The notes: generated by a model from the sequence alone, not told the origin. Numbered from the stretch's first letter, positions 16,056 to 23,865 are shown. The stretch: 34,132 nucleotides of DNA from Rhodospirillaceae bacterium CCH5-H10 (GCA_001557035.1 LSKJ01000732.1:1-34132); one strand, 5' to 3'. Numbers and translations: made by a program.

Positions 16056-16904
16056 ATGACGACTTCACCGATTCTCTACGAGACGCGACCGGACGGCATC
16101 GCCCGGATCGTTCTCAATCGTCCCGAGGCGCGCAACGCGCAGGACACGGCGTTCCTCTATGCGCTGAACGAGGCCTTCGACCGGGCCGCGCACGACGACA
16201 CGGTGAAGGTGATCGTGCTGTCGGCCAACGGGCCGCACTTTTCCTCGGGCCACGACCTGCGCGAGGTTGACGGCCATGGCAACATGGCCAGGCACGAGAC
16301 GGTCGGCACCTGGGGAGGCTTCGGCAAGCCTGGTGCGGAGGCCCAGTACGCGCGCGAGCAGGAGATCTACCTCGGATTCTGCGAGCGCTGGCGCAACATC
16401 CCCAAGCCGACGCTGGCGCTGGTCCACGGCAAGGTGATGATCGGCGGCCTGATGCTCATGTGGCCCTGCGACCTCATCGTCTGTTCGGAGGACGCCGAGT
16501 TCCTCGACCATTCGGTGGCCATGGGAGTGGGCGGCGCGGAGTTCTTCGCCCATCCCTGGGAGATGGGCATCCGCAAGGCCAAGGAGTTCCTGTTCACCGC
16601 CGACTGGATCAATGCCGCCGAGGCGCATCGCCTGGGCATGGTGAACCACGTCGTGCCGCGTCCCGAACTCGAGACCTTCGGCCTCGCCATGGCCGAGCGC
16701 ATCGCCCGCAAGCCGCTGTTCGCGCTGAAGCTCGTGAAGCAGGCCATCAACGCCGCCCAGGACGCACAGGGCCGGGTCGGCGCCATGCAGACCTCGTTCG
16801 CGCTTCATCACCTCGCTCACGCCCACAACATGCTGGCGCACGGCAAGCTCGTCGACCCGACCGGCGTGATGCCGGCGATCAAGAAGCACGAGAAGCCGAC
16901 CTAA
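16056..16904 (+). CDS. Crotonase-fold protein annotated as enoyl-CoA hydratase, atypical active site
   Basis: A 282-residue crotonase (enoyl-CoA hydratase/isomerase) family member. Visible family parts are the substrate loop H-F-S-S-G-H-D-L-R (61-69, oxyanion hole side one), the G-K-V-M-I-G-G-L-M-L-M-W-P-C-D-L stretch (125-140, side two) and the C-terminal P-L-F-A-L-K-L-V-K-Q-A-I-N. By comparison with rat mitochondrial hydratase, the two catalytic glutamates fall at M133 and S153, so simple hydration of enoyl-CoA is unlikely; another crotonase reaction (isomerase, hydrolase or dehalogenase type) is possible. The start ATG follows GGGAG, which is buried in a strong hairpin. It is 54 bp downstream of rpoH. 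The stop codon is the first triplet of a palindromic repeat. Confidence 0.85.
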   Translation: MTTSPILYETRPDGIARIVLNRPEARNAQDTAFLYALNEAFDRAAHDDTVKVIVLSANGPHFSSGHDLREVDGHGNMARHETVGTWGGFGKPGAEAQYAREQEIYLGFCERWRNIPKPTLALVHGKVMIGGLMLMWPCDLIVCSEDAEFLDHSVAMGVGGAEFFAHPWEMGIRKAKEFLFTADWINAAEAHRLGMVNHVVPRPELETFGLAMAERIARKPLFALKLVKQAINAAQDAQGRVGAMQTSFALHHLAHAHNMLAHGKLVDPTGVMPAIKKHEKPT

Positions 16905-17216
16905 AGTCTTTCCATCTCACATTGACCCACTCACCTCATCCTGAGAGCTTGTGAATCTTTGAGCAAGGCATGGAGAGACGTCACTTTTGAGAAGTTTCCG
17001 AATCCTGGCCGCCTTCTCGAGATTCGATTTCGTTCGTCCCCAGTGGGGCGCGAGAATCAAAATTGCGCGGTTGTCGGGCGCATGTCTCGCAGTCGAATAC
17101 ATTCACAAACTCTGAGGAGCGCCGCGAAGCGGCGCGTCTCGAAGGATGGGCAACGGACAAGGTGCGCGTGCCCACCCTTCGAGACGCGCTTCTGCGAAGC
17201 GCTCCTCAGGGTGAGG
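16902..17216 (+). repeat. Stop-codon-linked palindromic repeat (copy 2), interrupted by MITE-like insert
   Basis: The crotonase stop TAA runs into AGTCTTTCC, 20 variable bases, then CCTCATCCTGAG (16934-16945), the 166-bp insert, and the rest of the palindromic element (17117-17216), which ends CTCCTCAGGGTGAGG. Removing the insert and one target duplication leaves a 112-bp core, exactly the length of copy 3 (28539-28650). The core is a long palindrome with GC-rich hairpin tips on both sides. Confidence 0.85.
16946..17111. mobile_element. MITE-like insertion (166 bp) with TIRs and 5-bp target duplication
   Basis: The left end AGCTTGTGAAT (16946-16956) and right end ATTCACAAACT (17101-17111) are inverted repeats matching at 10 of 11 positions. 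They are flanked by direct repeats CTGAG (16941-16945 and 17112-17116). The insert lies within a palindromic repeat whose intact copy elsewhere in the window gives the empty-site sequence and length. It has no room for a transposase, so it would be moved in trans. The base composition is more AT-rich than the neighbours. The parent IS family is not identified. Confidence 0.75.
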
Positions 17217-17325
17217 TCGGCGTTGCAATGCTCGGCTCGATTCAATCTAGTCCAGAAACTAGCACTTGCCCGCATGTCGCCGCCCGGCGAGCCTTCCGCG
17301 GAACTCCGGTGCCCTCAGGTCCGAT

Positions 17326-18312
17326 TCAGGCGAGGCTCGGATCGACCACCAGAATGGTCTTGGCCGCTCCGTCACCGGACAGTGCGTACTCGAGTGCTTC
17401 GCGGGCCTTGTCGAAGGCAAAGGTCCTTCCGACCGGTACGTCGAGGTCGCCCTTCGCGACCCAGCCGAGCAGTTCGTCGAGTGCGCGGGCGGCGGCACCG
17501 GCCTCGAACACCGCGCCGAACTGGCGATAGTCCACGCCGACCAGGGCTGCTCCCTTGAGGAGGGGCAAATTCACCGGCAAGGCCGGTATGTCGCCGCCGG
17601 CAAAGCCTATGACGAGGTAGCGTCCACCCCATCCAAGCGACCGGAACGCAGGCTGCAGCAAGGGTCCGCTGACCGGATCGAAGACGACGTCGATGCCGTT
17701 GGGGGCTGCCGCCTTTAGCCGGTCCCGCCATCCGTCGACGTCCCGGTCGAGGGTGACTTGTGCACCTGCCTCCGCGACGACGGCGCGCTTCTGCTCGGTC
17801 GAGGCGACACCGATGACGTTCGCGCCGAGTAACCGACCGACCTGCACCGCGGCCAAACCGACTCCACCGGCGGCACCGATCACCACGAGGGTCTCGCCGG
17901 CCTTGAGTGCGGCGCGATCGCGAAGGCCATGCAGGGCCGTGCCGTAGTTGACGCGAAAGCCGGCGGCCTGGTTCAGGCTCATCCGGTCGGGTACGCGGCT
18001 GATGGCGCGTGCGGAAGCGATCGCGTACTCCGCAAAGCCGCCGCGCACCTGCGCCAGCACACGCTCTCCGATCGCGTATCCCGTGACCCCTGGCCCCAGC
18101 TCATCGACCACGCCCCCGATCTCGGAACCGGGCACGTGAGGCAAGGGCGGCTTGACCTGATAGCGGCCGAGCGCAACCAGAGCATCGACGAACCCGACCC
18201 CGCAGGCCGCGACCTTGATGCGAACCTCGCCCTCGCCAGGCTGCGGTACCGGCAGGTCCACCGGGACATAGTTGTCGATGGAGCTGAGATCGGCGGTCTG
18301 GATGGCTTTCAT
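17326..18312 (-). CDS. Zinc-independent MDR-family NAD(P)H:quinone oxidoreductase-like protein
   Basis: A 328-residue medium-chain dehydrogenase/reductase. The GroES-like N-terminal domain shows A-A-C-G-V-G-F-V-D-A-L and G-S-E-I-G-G-V-V; the Rossmann domain has V-I-G-A-A-G-G-V-G-L-A-A-V-Q near residues 140-153. The structural zinc cysteines are absent, as in the quinone oxidoreductase (Qor/zeta-crystallin) group, which reduces quinones or enones with NADPH. ATG 18312 has AAGG at good distance; an open extension to 18420 overlaps the hydrolase gene and is not needed. It is the third gene of a minus-strand operon with a ThDP enzyme and an alpha/beta hydrolase, 19 bp after the latter. The substrate is unknown. 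Confidence 0.9.
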   Translation of the reverse strand: MKAIQTADLSSIDNYVPVDLPVPQPGEGEVRIKVAACGVGFVDALVALGRYQVKPPLPHVPGSEIGGVVDELGPGVTGYAIGERVLAQVRGGFAEYAIASARAISRVPDRMSLNQAAGFRVNYGTALHGLRDRAALKAGETLVVIGAAGGVGLAAVQVGRLLGANVIGVASTEQKRAVVAEAGAQVTLDRDVDGWRDRLKAAAPNGIDVVFDPVSGPLLQPAFRSLGWGGRYLVIGFAGGDIPALPVNLPLLKGAALVGVDYRQFGAVFEAGAAARALDELLGWVAKGDLDVPVGRTFAFDKAREALEYALSGDGAAKTILVVDPSLA

Positions 18313-18331
18313 TGAGACGAACCTTCGTTCT

Positions 18332-19219
18332 CTACGCGCGGTAGCCGGTTCGCTCGAAGAACTGCGCGATCTCTCGTGCGGCGAGATCGGGCTGCTCATA
18401 GTGAACGAAGTGGCCGGCATCCTCCGCGATGCCGGCCTCCACGTCCTTGAAGTACTCCCCGACGACGTCGATCCACGAGGACTTCAGCACGGGATCGTGA
18501 CGGCCCCACAGGACGCGCGTCGGCTGGGTGATCATCGGCGGCTTCGGCGCGGTGCCGGCCATGACCGCAAGCCGGCCGGCATTCTGCGAGATGTACCAGT
18601 TGAAGCCGCCCTGGAGGTTGCCGGGCCGCATGAAGTTGTCGACCCAGCGTTCCAGCACGCCGTCGAACGCGTCCTTGCGATGGCACCAGTGCGTCAGGAA
18701 ATGCCGGAAATAGGCCCGGCAGGAGTCGCGTGAGGCGCCGACGATGCCGGGGGCGAACGGCATCTGGTGGAAGGTCTGGTACCAGATCTCGTTGATCTGC
18801 TCGGGCGCCCGCCAGCGCGCGCCGACGCCGTGGGTGCCGCAGTTGAAGAAGAACAGACCCGCCACCCGGTCGGGATGGCGGATCGCCAGCCGCTGCATCA
18901 CGTAGGCGCCAACGTCGTGGCCGACGAAGCCCGCCTTGGCGATGCCCAGACGATCGAGCAGCGCGACGATGTCGTCGGCCAGCACGTCGGGCCCGGCCTG
19001 GTCGGAAGGACCGGACGTCGGGTTGCCGCTTTCGCCGAAGCCGCGGAAGTCGGGCGCGATCAGGCGGAAGCGATCACCCAGCCGCTCGAACATCGGCTCC
19101 CAGGTCGCCCAGAATTCCGGCCAGCCGTGCAGCAGGAGCAGCGGCGCGCCGCTGCCGGCTTCGGCCACGTGGGTCGGGAAGCCGCGCGTCTCGACGAACG
19201 AGTGCCTGACGGCCGACAT
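18332..19219 (-). CDS. Alpha/beta hydrolase, epoxide-hydrolase/haloalkane-dehalogenase type
   Basis: A 295-residue alpha/beta-hydrolase-fold protein. The oxyanion-hole motif H-G-W-P (31-34) and the nucleophile elbow G-H-D-V-G with D102 place it with epoxide hydrolases and haloacetate/haloalkane dehalogenases, which use Asp rather than Ser. The acid is probably in W-G-R-H-D-P-V and the histidine in A-G-H-F-V-H-Y-E. The start ATG 19219 follows AGGAGGT with ideal spacing, whereas a GTG at 19225 would overlap that ribosome site. It begins 13 bp after the ThDP enzyme stop and ends 19 bp before the MDR gene, so the three are probably one transcript. It may open an epoxide or a C-X bond in the same pathway; that is inference. 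Confidence 0.9.
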   Translation of the reverse strand: MSAVRHSFVETRGFPTHVAEAGSGAPLLLLHGWPEFWATWEPMFERLGDRFRLIAPDFRGFGESGNPTSGPSDQAGPDVLADDIVALLDRLGIAKAGFVGHDVGAYVMQRLAIRHPDRVAGLFFFNCGTHGVGARWRAPEQINEIWYQTFHQMPFAPGIVGASRDSCRAYFRHFLTHWCHRKDAFDGVLERWVDNFMRPGNLQGGFNWYISQNAGRLAVMAGTAPKPPMITQPTRVLWGRHDPVLKSSWIDVVGEYFKDVEAGIAEDAGHFVHYEQPDLAAREIAQFFERTGYRA

Positions 19220-19232
19220 CGGCACCTCCTGG

Positions 19233-20906
19233 CTAAGCCTTCTTCACCATCGCTTCGATCAGCGTCGGCCCATCGGTCCGGGCCAGCGCCCGGTCGAGGG
19301 CGGCGTCGAAGCCTTCCGCCGTGTCGACCCGCTCGGACGGCAGGCCGAAGCCCTCGGCGATCTTGGCGATGTTCATCGGCGGGTCGTTGAAGTCCATGCC
19401 GATCGGCGTGTCGTTGCCGTGGAACAGCTTCAGGCGGTTCTTGAGGATCTGGTAGCCCTCGTTGTTGGTGATCAGGAAGATCACCGGCAGCTTCTGGTTG
19501 GCCGCGCTCCACAGCGCCGAGATCGAGTACATGGCGCTGCCATCGCCGATCACGGCCACGACGCGGCGCTTGGGCTCGGCAATCTGCACGCCCACGGCCG
19601 CGGCAATGCCCCAGCCGATGCCACCGCTGACATTGCCGAAGAAGCTGTTCCTGTCTCGGAAGGCGAAGTAGCTCGGCAGCGTCATGGTGCTGGTGAGGCC
19701 TTCCTCGACGACGATGGCGTCCTTGGGCAGCTTGTCGCTGAGGCGCATCATCACCCATTCGGCCGGCAGCGGCTTCGTCGTGGGCGTCTCGACCTTGGCC
19801 GCCTTCTGGGCGCGCTGGGCGCTCCAGTTGCGCTTCGAGATTTCCGTCAGCGACGCCTTGGCCTGGTCGGCGAGCGACTTGCCGCCCAGCTTCTTCAGCA
19901 ATGGGATCAGCGCCTTCAGCGTCTCCTTCACGTCGGCGCGCAACGCGATCTCGGCCGGGAAGTTCTTGCCCATCTCCCAGTCGCGCAGGCCGATCATCGC
20001 AACCTTCGTCGTCTCGGGCAGCGGCTCGGTCTCGCTCCACACCGACATCTTGAGTACGTCGGCGCCGACGCAGAGCATCAGGTCGTAGTCGGACAGCACG
20101 CGGCGCACGTACTTCTGGTCGCGGTTCAGCGCGCCGAGATAGGCGGGATGTTCCGACGGGAAATGCGCACCCCAGGCCACGGTCTGCTGCAGCACCGGCG
20201 CGCCCAGCGTCTCGGCCAGTTCGGTGGCCTCGGCAAAGGCGTCGGACGTCGCGATCTCGTGGCCGGCCAGGATCACCGGCTTCTTCGCGGACAGCAGGCG
20301 CCTGGCGAGCTGCTCCAGCGCGGCATCGCTCGGGCGCACCGCCGTGTCGACGCGGGTCACGTCGCCCATGTCGATGGCGGCTTCGTTGTTCAGGATGTCG
20401 CCCGGCAGCGAGATGAAGACCGGGCCGGTCGGAGCAGTCAGCGCGACCTTGGCGGCGCGGCGCAGGATGCGCGGCAGGTCCTCGATGCGGCTGACCTCGG
20501 TGGCCCATTTCACGACCGGCTGGGCGATCGGCACCAGCGGCGCATAGAGGAGGGGCTCGGTCAGGCCGTGGCCCTGCTCCTGCTGGCCGGCGGTCACGAT
20601 CATCGGCGTGCCCGACATCATCGAGGTGTAGATCGAGCCGATGGCATTGCCGAGACCGGGCGCCACATGGACGTTGCAGGACACCAGCTTGCCCGAGGCG
20701 CGGGCATAGCCGTCGGCCATGGCGATCACCACGGCCTCCTGGAGGGCGAGCACGTAGCCCATTTCCGGCGCCGAGGAGAGCGCATGCATGATCGGCAGTT
20801 CGGTCGTGCCGGGATTGCCGAACATCTTGGTGACGCCCTCATCCTTCAGCACGCGCAGGAAGGCATCGCGGCCGGTGATGGTGTTGGGGACGTGTGCGTC
20901 GGGCAT
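19233..20906 (-). CDS. Thiamine-diphosphate enzyme, benzoylformate decarboxylase/acetolactate synthase-like
   Basis: A 557-residue ThDP-dependent enzyme with the usual three domains (Pyr, central, PP). The cofactor-activating glutamate is E57 in L-A-L-Q-E-A, preceded by F-G-N-P-G-T-T-E-L-P. N-V-H-V-A-P-G-L-G-N keeps a histidine (H80) at the position of benzoylformate decarboxylase H70. The ThDP/Mg motif runs from G-D-G-S (454-457) to I-T-N-N (479-482). These resemble 2-oxoacid decarboxylases (MdlC type) more than true acetolactate synthase, and no small regulatory subunit is present. ATG 20906 follows GGAGG at 7 bases. It is the first gene of a three-gene operon and is divergent from a ChoK-like kinase with a 101-bp shared upstream region. 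The substrate is unknown. Confidence 0.9.
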   Translation of the reverse strand: MPDAHVPNTITGRDAFLRVLKDEGVTKMFGNPGTTELPIMHALSSAPEMGYVLALQEAVVIAMADGYARASGKLVSCNVHVAPGLGNAIGSIYTSMMSGTPMIVTAGQQEQGHGLTEPLLYAPLVPIAQPVVKWATEVSRIEDLPRILRRAAKVALTAPTGPVFISLPGDILNNEAAIDMGDVTRVDTAVRPSDAALEQLARRLLSAKKPVILAGHEIATSDAFAEATELAETLGAPVLQQTVAWGAHFPSEHPAYLGALNRDQKYVRRVLSDYDLMLCVGADVLKMSVWSETEPLPETTKVAMIGLRDWEMGKNFPAEIALRADVKETLKALIPLLKKLGGKSLADQAKASLTEISKRNWSAQRAQKAAKVETPTTKPLPAEWVMMRLSDKLPKDAIVVEEGLTSTMTLPSYFAFRDRNSFFGNVSGGIGWGIAAAVGVQIAEPKRRVVAVIGDGSAMYSISALWSAANQKLPVIFLITNNEGYQILKNRLKLFHGNDTPIGMDFNDPPMNIAKIAEGFGLPSERVDTAEGFDAALDRALARTDGPTLIEAMVKKA

Positions 20907-21007
20907 TTCATTTCCTCCGTTGGGCGGGCGAGGGTAGCGCGCCGTCGTGCCCCGTGAAATGATCGAGTGCATGACGGTTGGAAGACCACGCGCGATGCGG
21001 AAAGCCG

Positions 21008-21868
21008 GTGACTGATCTCGAACGGAGGATCGCGGCGCTGGCGTGCTGGCGCGGCCCGGTGACCATGGCGCCGCTGACGGGCGGGCTCACCAATCTGTCG
21101 TACATGGTCGAGGATGCCGGCGAGAAATTCGTCGTGCGCTGCGGCGACGACATTCCCGTCCATCACGTCTTCCGCGATCGCGAGCGGGCAGCCTCCGTGG
21201 CCGCGCATGCCGCGGGTCTCTCGCCGGAAGTCGTCCACACCGAGCCCGGCCTCCTCGTGATGCGCTTCGTCGAAGGCCGGACCTTCACGGAACCGGATCT
21301 GCGCGCGAACATTCACCGGCTCGCGCCGCTGCTGCGTAAATGTCATCGCGAAGTTGGCCAGCATCTCGCGGGGCCGCCCAGCTTCTTCTCGGTATTCCAT
21401 GTGATCCGCGACTACGGCCGCACGATCGTGGCGGCGGGCAGCCCGTTCGCGGCCGGCGTGCCGCGCTATTTGGAGGCGAACCGGGCGCTGGAAGCGGCGC
21501 AGATGCCGCTGCCCATCATCTTCGGCCATCACGATCTGCTGCCGGGCAACGTCATGGACGACGGAAAGCGCCTGTGGCTGATCGACTGGGAGTATGGCGG
21601 CTTCGGCACGGCCATGTTCGACCTGGCCAATCTTTCGGCGAACGGCGCCTTCGGCGAGGCCGAGGATACGGCGCTTCTGGATGCCTATTTCGAGGGCAAT
21701 GTATCGGCCGATCTGCGGCGGTCCTTCCAGGCGATGAAGGCCGCAAGCGCCTTGCGCGAGGCCATGTGGGCCATGGTCTCCGATGCTCACCTGAAAATCC
21801 CCGGCGCCGACTACAAGGCGCATGCAAAGGATTATCTCGGCCGCTTCGAGGAACTGATGGCCCATTGA
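21008..21868 (+). CDS. ChoK/APH-family phosphotransferase
   Basis: A protein of about 286 residues of the choline kinase/aminoglycoside phosphotransferase fold. The N-lobe has G-G-L-T-N-L-S-Y (25-32, the nucleotide loop) and F-V-V-R (41-44). The catalytic loop reads G-H-H-D-L-L-P-G-N (173-181, D176 and N181), and the metal-binding I-D-W-E-Y (192-196, D193) follows; both fit choline/ethanolamine kinase-like enzymes (LicA type). Start is probably GTG 21008; TTG 20978 is possible, and neither has a strong ribosome site. It is divergent from the ThDP enzyme and 41 bp upstream of the solute-binding protein gene, so they may be co-transcribed. Alternatively it may phosphorylate another small alcohol. 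Confidence 0.85.
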   Translation: MTDLERRIAALACWRGPVTMAPLTGGLTNLSYMVEDAGEKFVVRCGDDIPVHHVFRDRERAASVAAHAAGLSPEVVHTEPGLLVMRFVEGRTFTEPDLRANIHRLAPLLRKCHREVGQHLAGPPSFFSVFHVIRDYGRTIVAAGSPFAAGVPRYLEANRALEAAQMPLPIIFGHHDLLPGNVMDDGKRLWLIDWEYGGFGTAMFDLANLSANGAFGEAEDTALLDAYFEGNVSADLRRSFQAMKAASALREAMWAMVSDAHLKIPGADYKAHAKDYLGRFEELMAH

Positions 21869-21909
21869 TTGCATGTCGCGTCTGGGGACCAGACTTCAGG
21901 AGCACATGC

Positions 21910-23520
21910 ATGAGCCTTCGCCGATTCAGCCTTGCCGTTGCGATCGCAGCAGCGTCAATCGTCCCGCTTTCGGCCGTACAGGCCCAGGAAAAGACGCTCC
22001 GCATCGCCATGACGGCGTCGGACATTCCCACCACCACGGGCATGCCGAACAACGGCTTCGAGGGCATGCGCTTCCTCGGCTTCCCGATCTTCGAGGGTTT
22101 GATCCTGTTCGACCTGTCCAAGTCGGACCAACTCGCCACGCTGCGGCCCGGCCTCGCCGAGAGCTGGAAGCAGGCGCCGGACGACAAGAAGACCTGGATA
22201 TTCAACCTTCGGAAAGGCGTGAAATTCCATGACGGCACGGACTTCAACGCCGATGCGGTGATCTGGAACCTCGAGCGCATCTTCAACAAGGACAGTGCCC
22301 AGTTCGAGGCGAATTCCGCGGGGATCATGCGTTCGCGCGTGCCGATCCTCGCCGGCTACAAGAAGATCGACGACAATACCGTGGCGCTCACCACCACGGT
22401 CGTCGCTTCGTATTTCCCGTGGATGGTGCCCTACATCCTGACCGCTTCGCCCACACAATGGGACAAGGCCGGCAAGGACTGGAACAAGGTGGCTGCCGCC
22501 GGCGGCGCGGGCACCGGGCCCTTCAAGATCACCAAGGTCGTTCCGCGCCAGTCGGTGTCGCTTGGCCGCAATGACGGGTATTGGGACCCGGCGAAGAAGG
22601 CCAAGGTCGACGCGGTTCTTCTCTTGCCGATCCCCGAGGCCAACACGCGTCTCGCCGCGCTGCGCTCGGGCCGTGTCGACTGGATCGAGGTGCCGCCGCC
22701 GGACGGCATCCCGTCTCTGAAGCAGGCGGGCTATGTGATCTCCACCAATTCCTACCCGCACGTCTGGCCGTGGTTCTACAATATGGCCGCCAAGAACAGC
22801 CCGCTGGCCGACGTCCGCGTGCGCCAGGGGCTCAACTACTGCATCGATCGCGGCGCCATCGTCTCGATGCTCAACGGCACGGCCGAGCCGTCGGTCGGCT
22901 GGCTGAAGCCCACCGACGCCGCGTTCGGCAATCCCGAGCACCGCTACACGTTCGATCCGGCGAAGGGCAAGAAGCTGCTGGCCGAGGCCGGCTTCACGCC
23001 GCAGAAGCCGCTCTCCTTCAAGGTCATGATCTCGACCTCGGGTTCGGGCCAGATGCTGCCGCTGCCGATGAACGAAGCGCTGCAGGAGAACCTGAAGCAG
23101 GCCTGCGGCGTCGACGTCCAGGTCGATGCCGTCGAGTGGCAGGTGCTGCTGAACGCCAGCCGGGCCACGCCCGACGCGCCGTCGCTGAATGGTGCTATGG
23201 CCTTGAATGTCAGCTCGCCGTCGAGCGACGTCGGCATGATGTATCGCTACTTCGCCGCGGCCAACTTCTCGCCCAACGGCTCGAACTTCGAGCAGTGGAA
23301 GGACGACAAGTTCGAGACGGCGCTCGCCACGTTGGCGGAAGCCACGGACGACGCGGTCATCCTGGAGAACTTCAAGAAGGCCCACGAGCGGCTGGTCGAC
23401 AACCCGCCGTGGCTCTTCATCGTCCACGACCTCAATCCCCGTGCGTTCAGCAAGAACGTACAGGGATTCGTGCCGGCCCAGTCCTGGTTCGTCGACCTGA
23501 CGAACGTGAGCTTGAAGTAG
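21910..23520 (+). CDS. ABC transporter solute-binding protein, family 5 (peptide/nickel type)
   Basis: A 536-residue periplasmic binding protein. A Sec signal peptide (residues 1-27, R-R-F-S-L-A-V-A-I-A-A then A-Q-A) is followed by the SBP_bac_5 domain. Recognisable family parts are the early F-E-G-L segment, L-A-E-S-W-K then W-I-F-N-L-R-K-G-V-K-F-H-D-G-T (the family signature, about residues 90-115), G-T-G-P-F-K, and V-R-Q-G-L-N-Y-C-I-D-R. Members bind oligopeptides, nickel, glutathione or opines. AGGAG lies 7 bases before the ATG. No permease or ATPase gene is adjacent within the window, so it is an orphan that must use a transporter encoded elsewhere. A strong inverted repeat follows the stop codon. 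Confidence 0.93.
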   Translation: MSLRRFSLAVAIAAASIVPLSAVQAQEKTLRIAMTASDIPTTTGMPNNGFEGMRFLGFPIFEGLILFDLSKSDQLATLRPGLAESWKQAPDDKKTWIFNLRKGVKFHDGTDFNADAVIWNLERIFNKDSAQFEANSAGIMRSRVPILAGYKKIDDNTVALTTTVVASYFPWMVPYILTASPTQWDKAGKDWNKVAAAGGAGTGPFKITKVVPRQSVSLGRNDGYWDPAKKAKVDAVLLLPIPEANTRLAALRSGRVDWIEVPPPDGIPSLKQAGYVISTNSYPHVWPWFYNMAAKNSPLADVRVRQGLNYCIDRGAIVSMLNGTAEPSVGWLKPTDAAFGNPEHRYTFDPAKGKKLLAEAGFTPQKPLSFKVMISTSGSGQMLPLPMNEALQENLKQACGVDVQVDAVEWQVLLNASRATPDAPSLNGAMALNVSSPSSDVGMMYRYFAAANFSPNGSNFEQWKDDKFETALATLAEATDDAVILENFKKAHERLVDNPPWLFIVHDLNPRAFSKNVQGFVPAQSWFVDLTNVSLK

Positions 23521-23538
23521 GCGTCGGAGAAAGAGAAA

Positions 23539-23595
23539 GATCCTTCGCTTCGCTCAGGATGACACGGTCTTTCATCCTGAGCGGAGCGAAGGATC
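23539..23595. terminator. Long inverted repeat between convergent genes (probable bidirectional terminator)
   Basis: Two 24-bp arms (23539-23562 and 23572-23595) are complementary with one mismatch, with a 9-base loop. It lies 18 bp after the solute-binding protein stop and 9 bp before the end of the convergent membrane-protein gene. It lacks a clear T-run. It is of the GATCCTTCGCT...TCAGGATGA type that I know as a dispersed intergenic repeat in many proteobacteria. Confidence 0.7.
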
Positions 23596-23604
23596 CTTCT
23601 CGCC

Positions 23605-23865
23605 TCAGCGAGCGCAGATCTTCGGAATCTTCGACAACATCTCGAGCGAGCAGACCTCGTTCGGGAAGAGGGCCCAGACCGCGGCGAGGATGATCGCCAG
23701 GAAGATGAACGGGCGCAGCACGCGCAGCACGACCGGCAGAAGAACCTGCAGCGCCCAGTAGGCCAGGAGCAGGCCGATGACCACGGCGAGCACGCGATAC
23801 TGCATGCTCCAAGTGTCCCAGGTGCCGAGATTGGCCCGCGTCAGGAGTTCGTTGATCTGTTCCAC
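23605..23865 (-). CDS. Small membrane protein, unknown function
   Basis: An 86-residue protein starting at GTG 23865, two bases after the purA stop. The N-terminal 24 residues look amphipathic (E-Q-I-N-E-L-L-T-R-A-N-L), then two hydrophobic stretches (about 27-48 and 52-67) make one or two membrane helices, and a short C-terminal tail has two cysteines. The internal ATG at 23805 would give a 66-residue version, but GGAG would then sit too close to the start. No family is recognised. Being right after purA on the same strand suggests co-transcription. The GTG start has a weak ribosome site, so the exact start is uncertain. Confidence 0.55.
   Translation of the reverse strand: MEQINELLTRANLGTWDTWSMQYRVLAVVIGLLLAYWALQVLLPVVLRVLRPFIFLAIILAAVWALFPNEVCSLEMLSKIPKICAR

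Noticed and set aside
17112..17216. Possible CRISPR or tRNA-like structure from repeated palindromes
   Set aside because: There are no regularly spaced direct repeats with unique spacers and no cloverleaf with conserved tRNA bases; the pattern is explained by a dispersed palindromic repeat.
19233..20972. Acetolactate synthase large subunit (ilvB) as the name of the ThDP enzyme
   Set aside because: No small subunit gene is adjacent, and the N-terminal histidine and serine/threonine region fits benzoylformate decarboxylase-like enzymes better.
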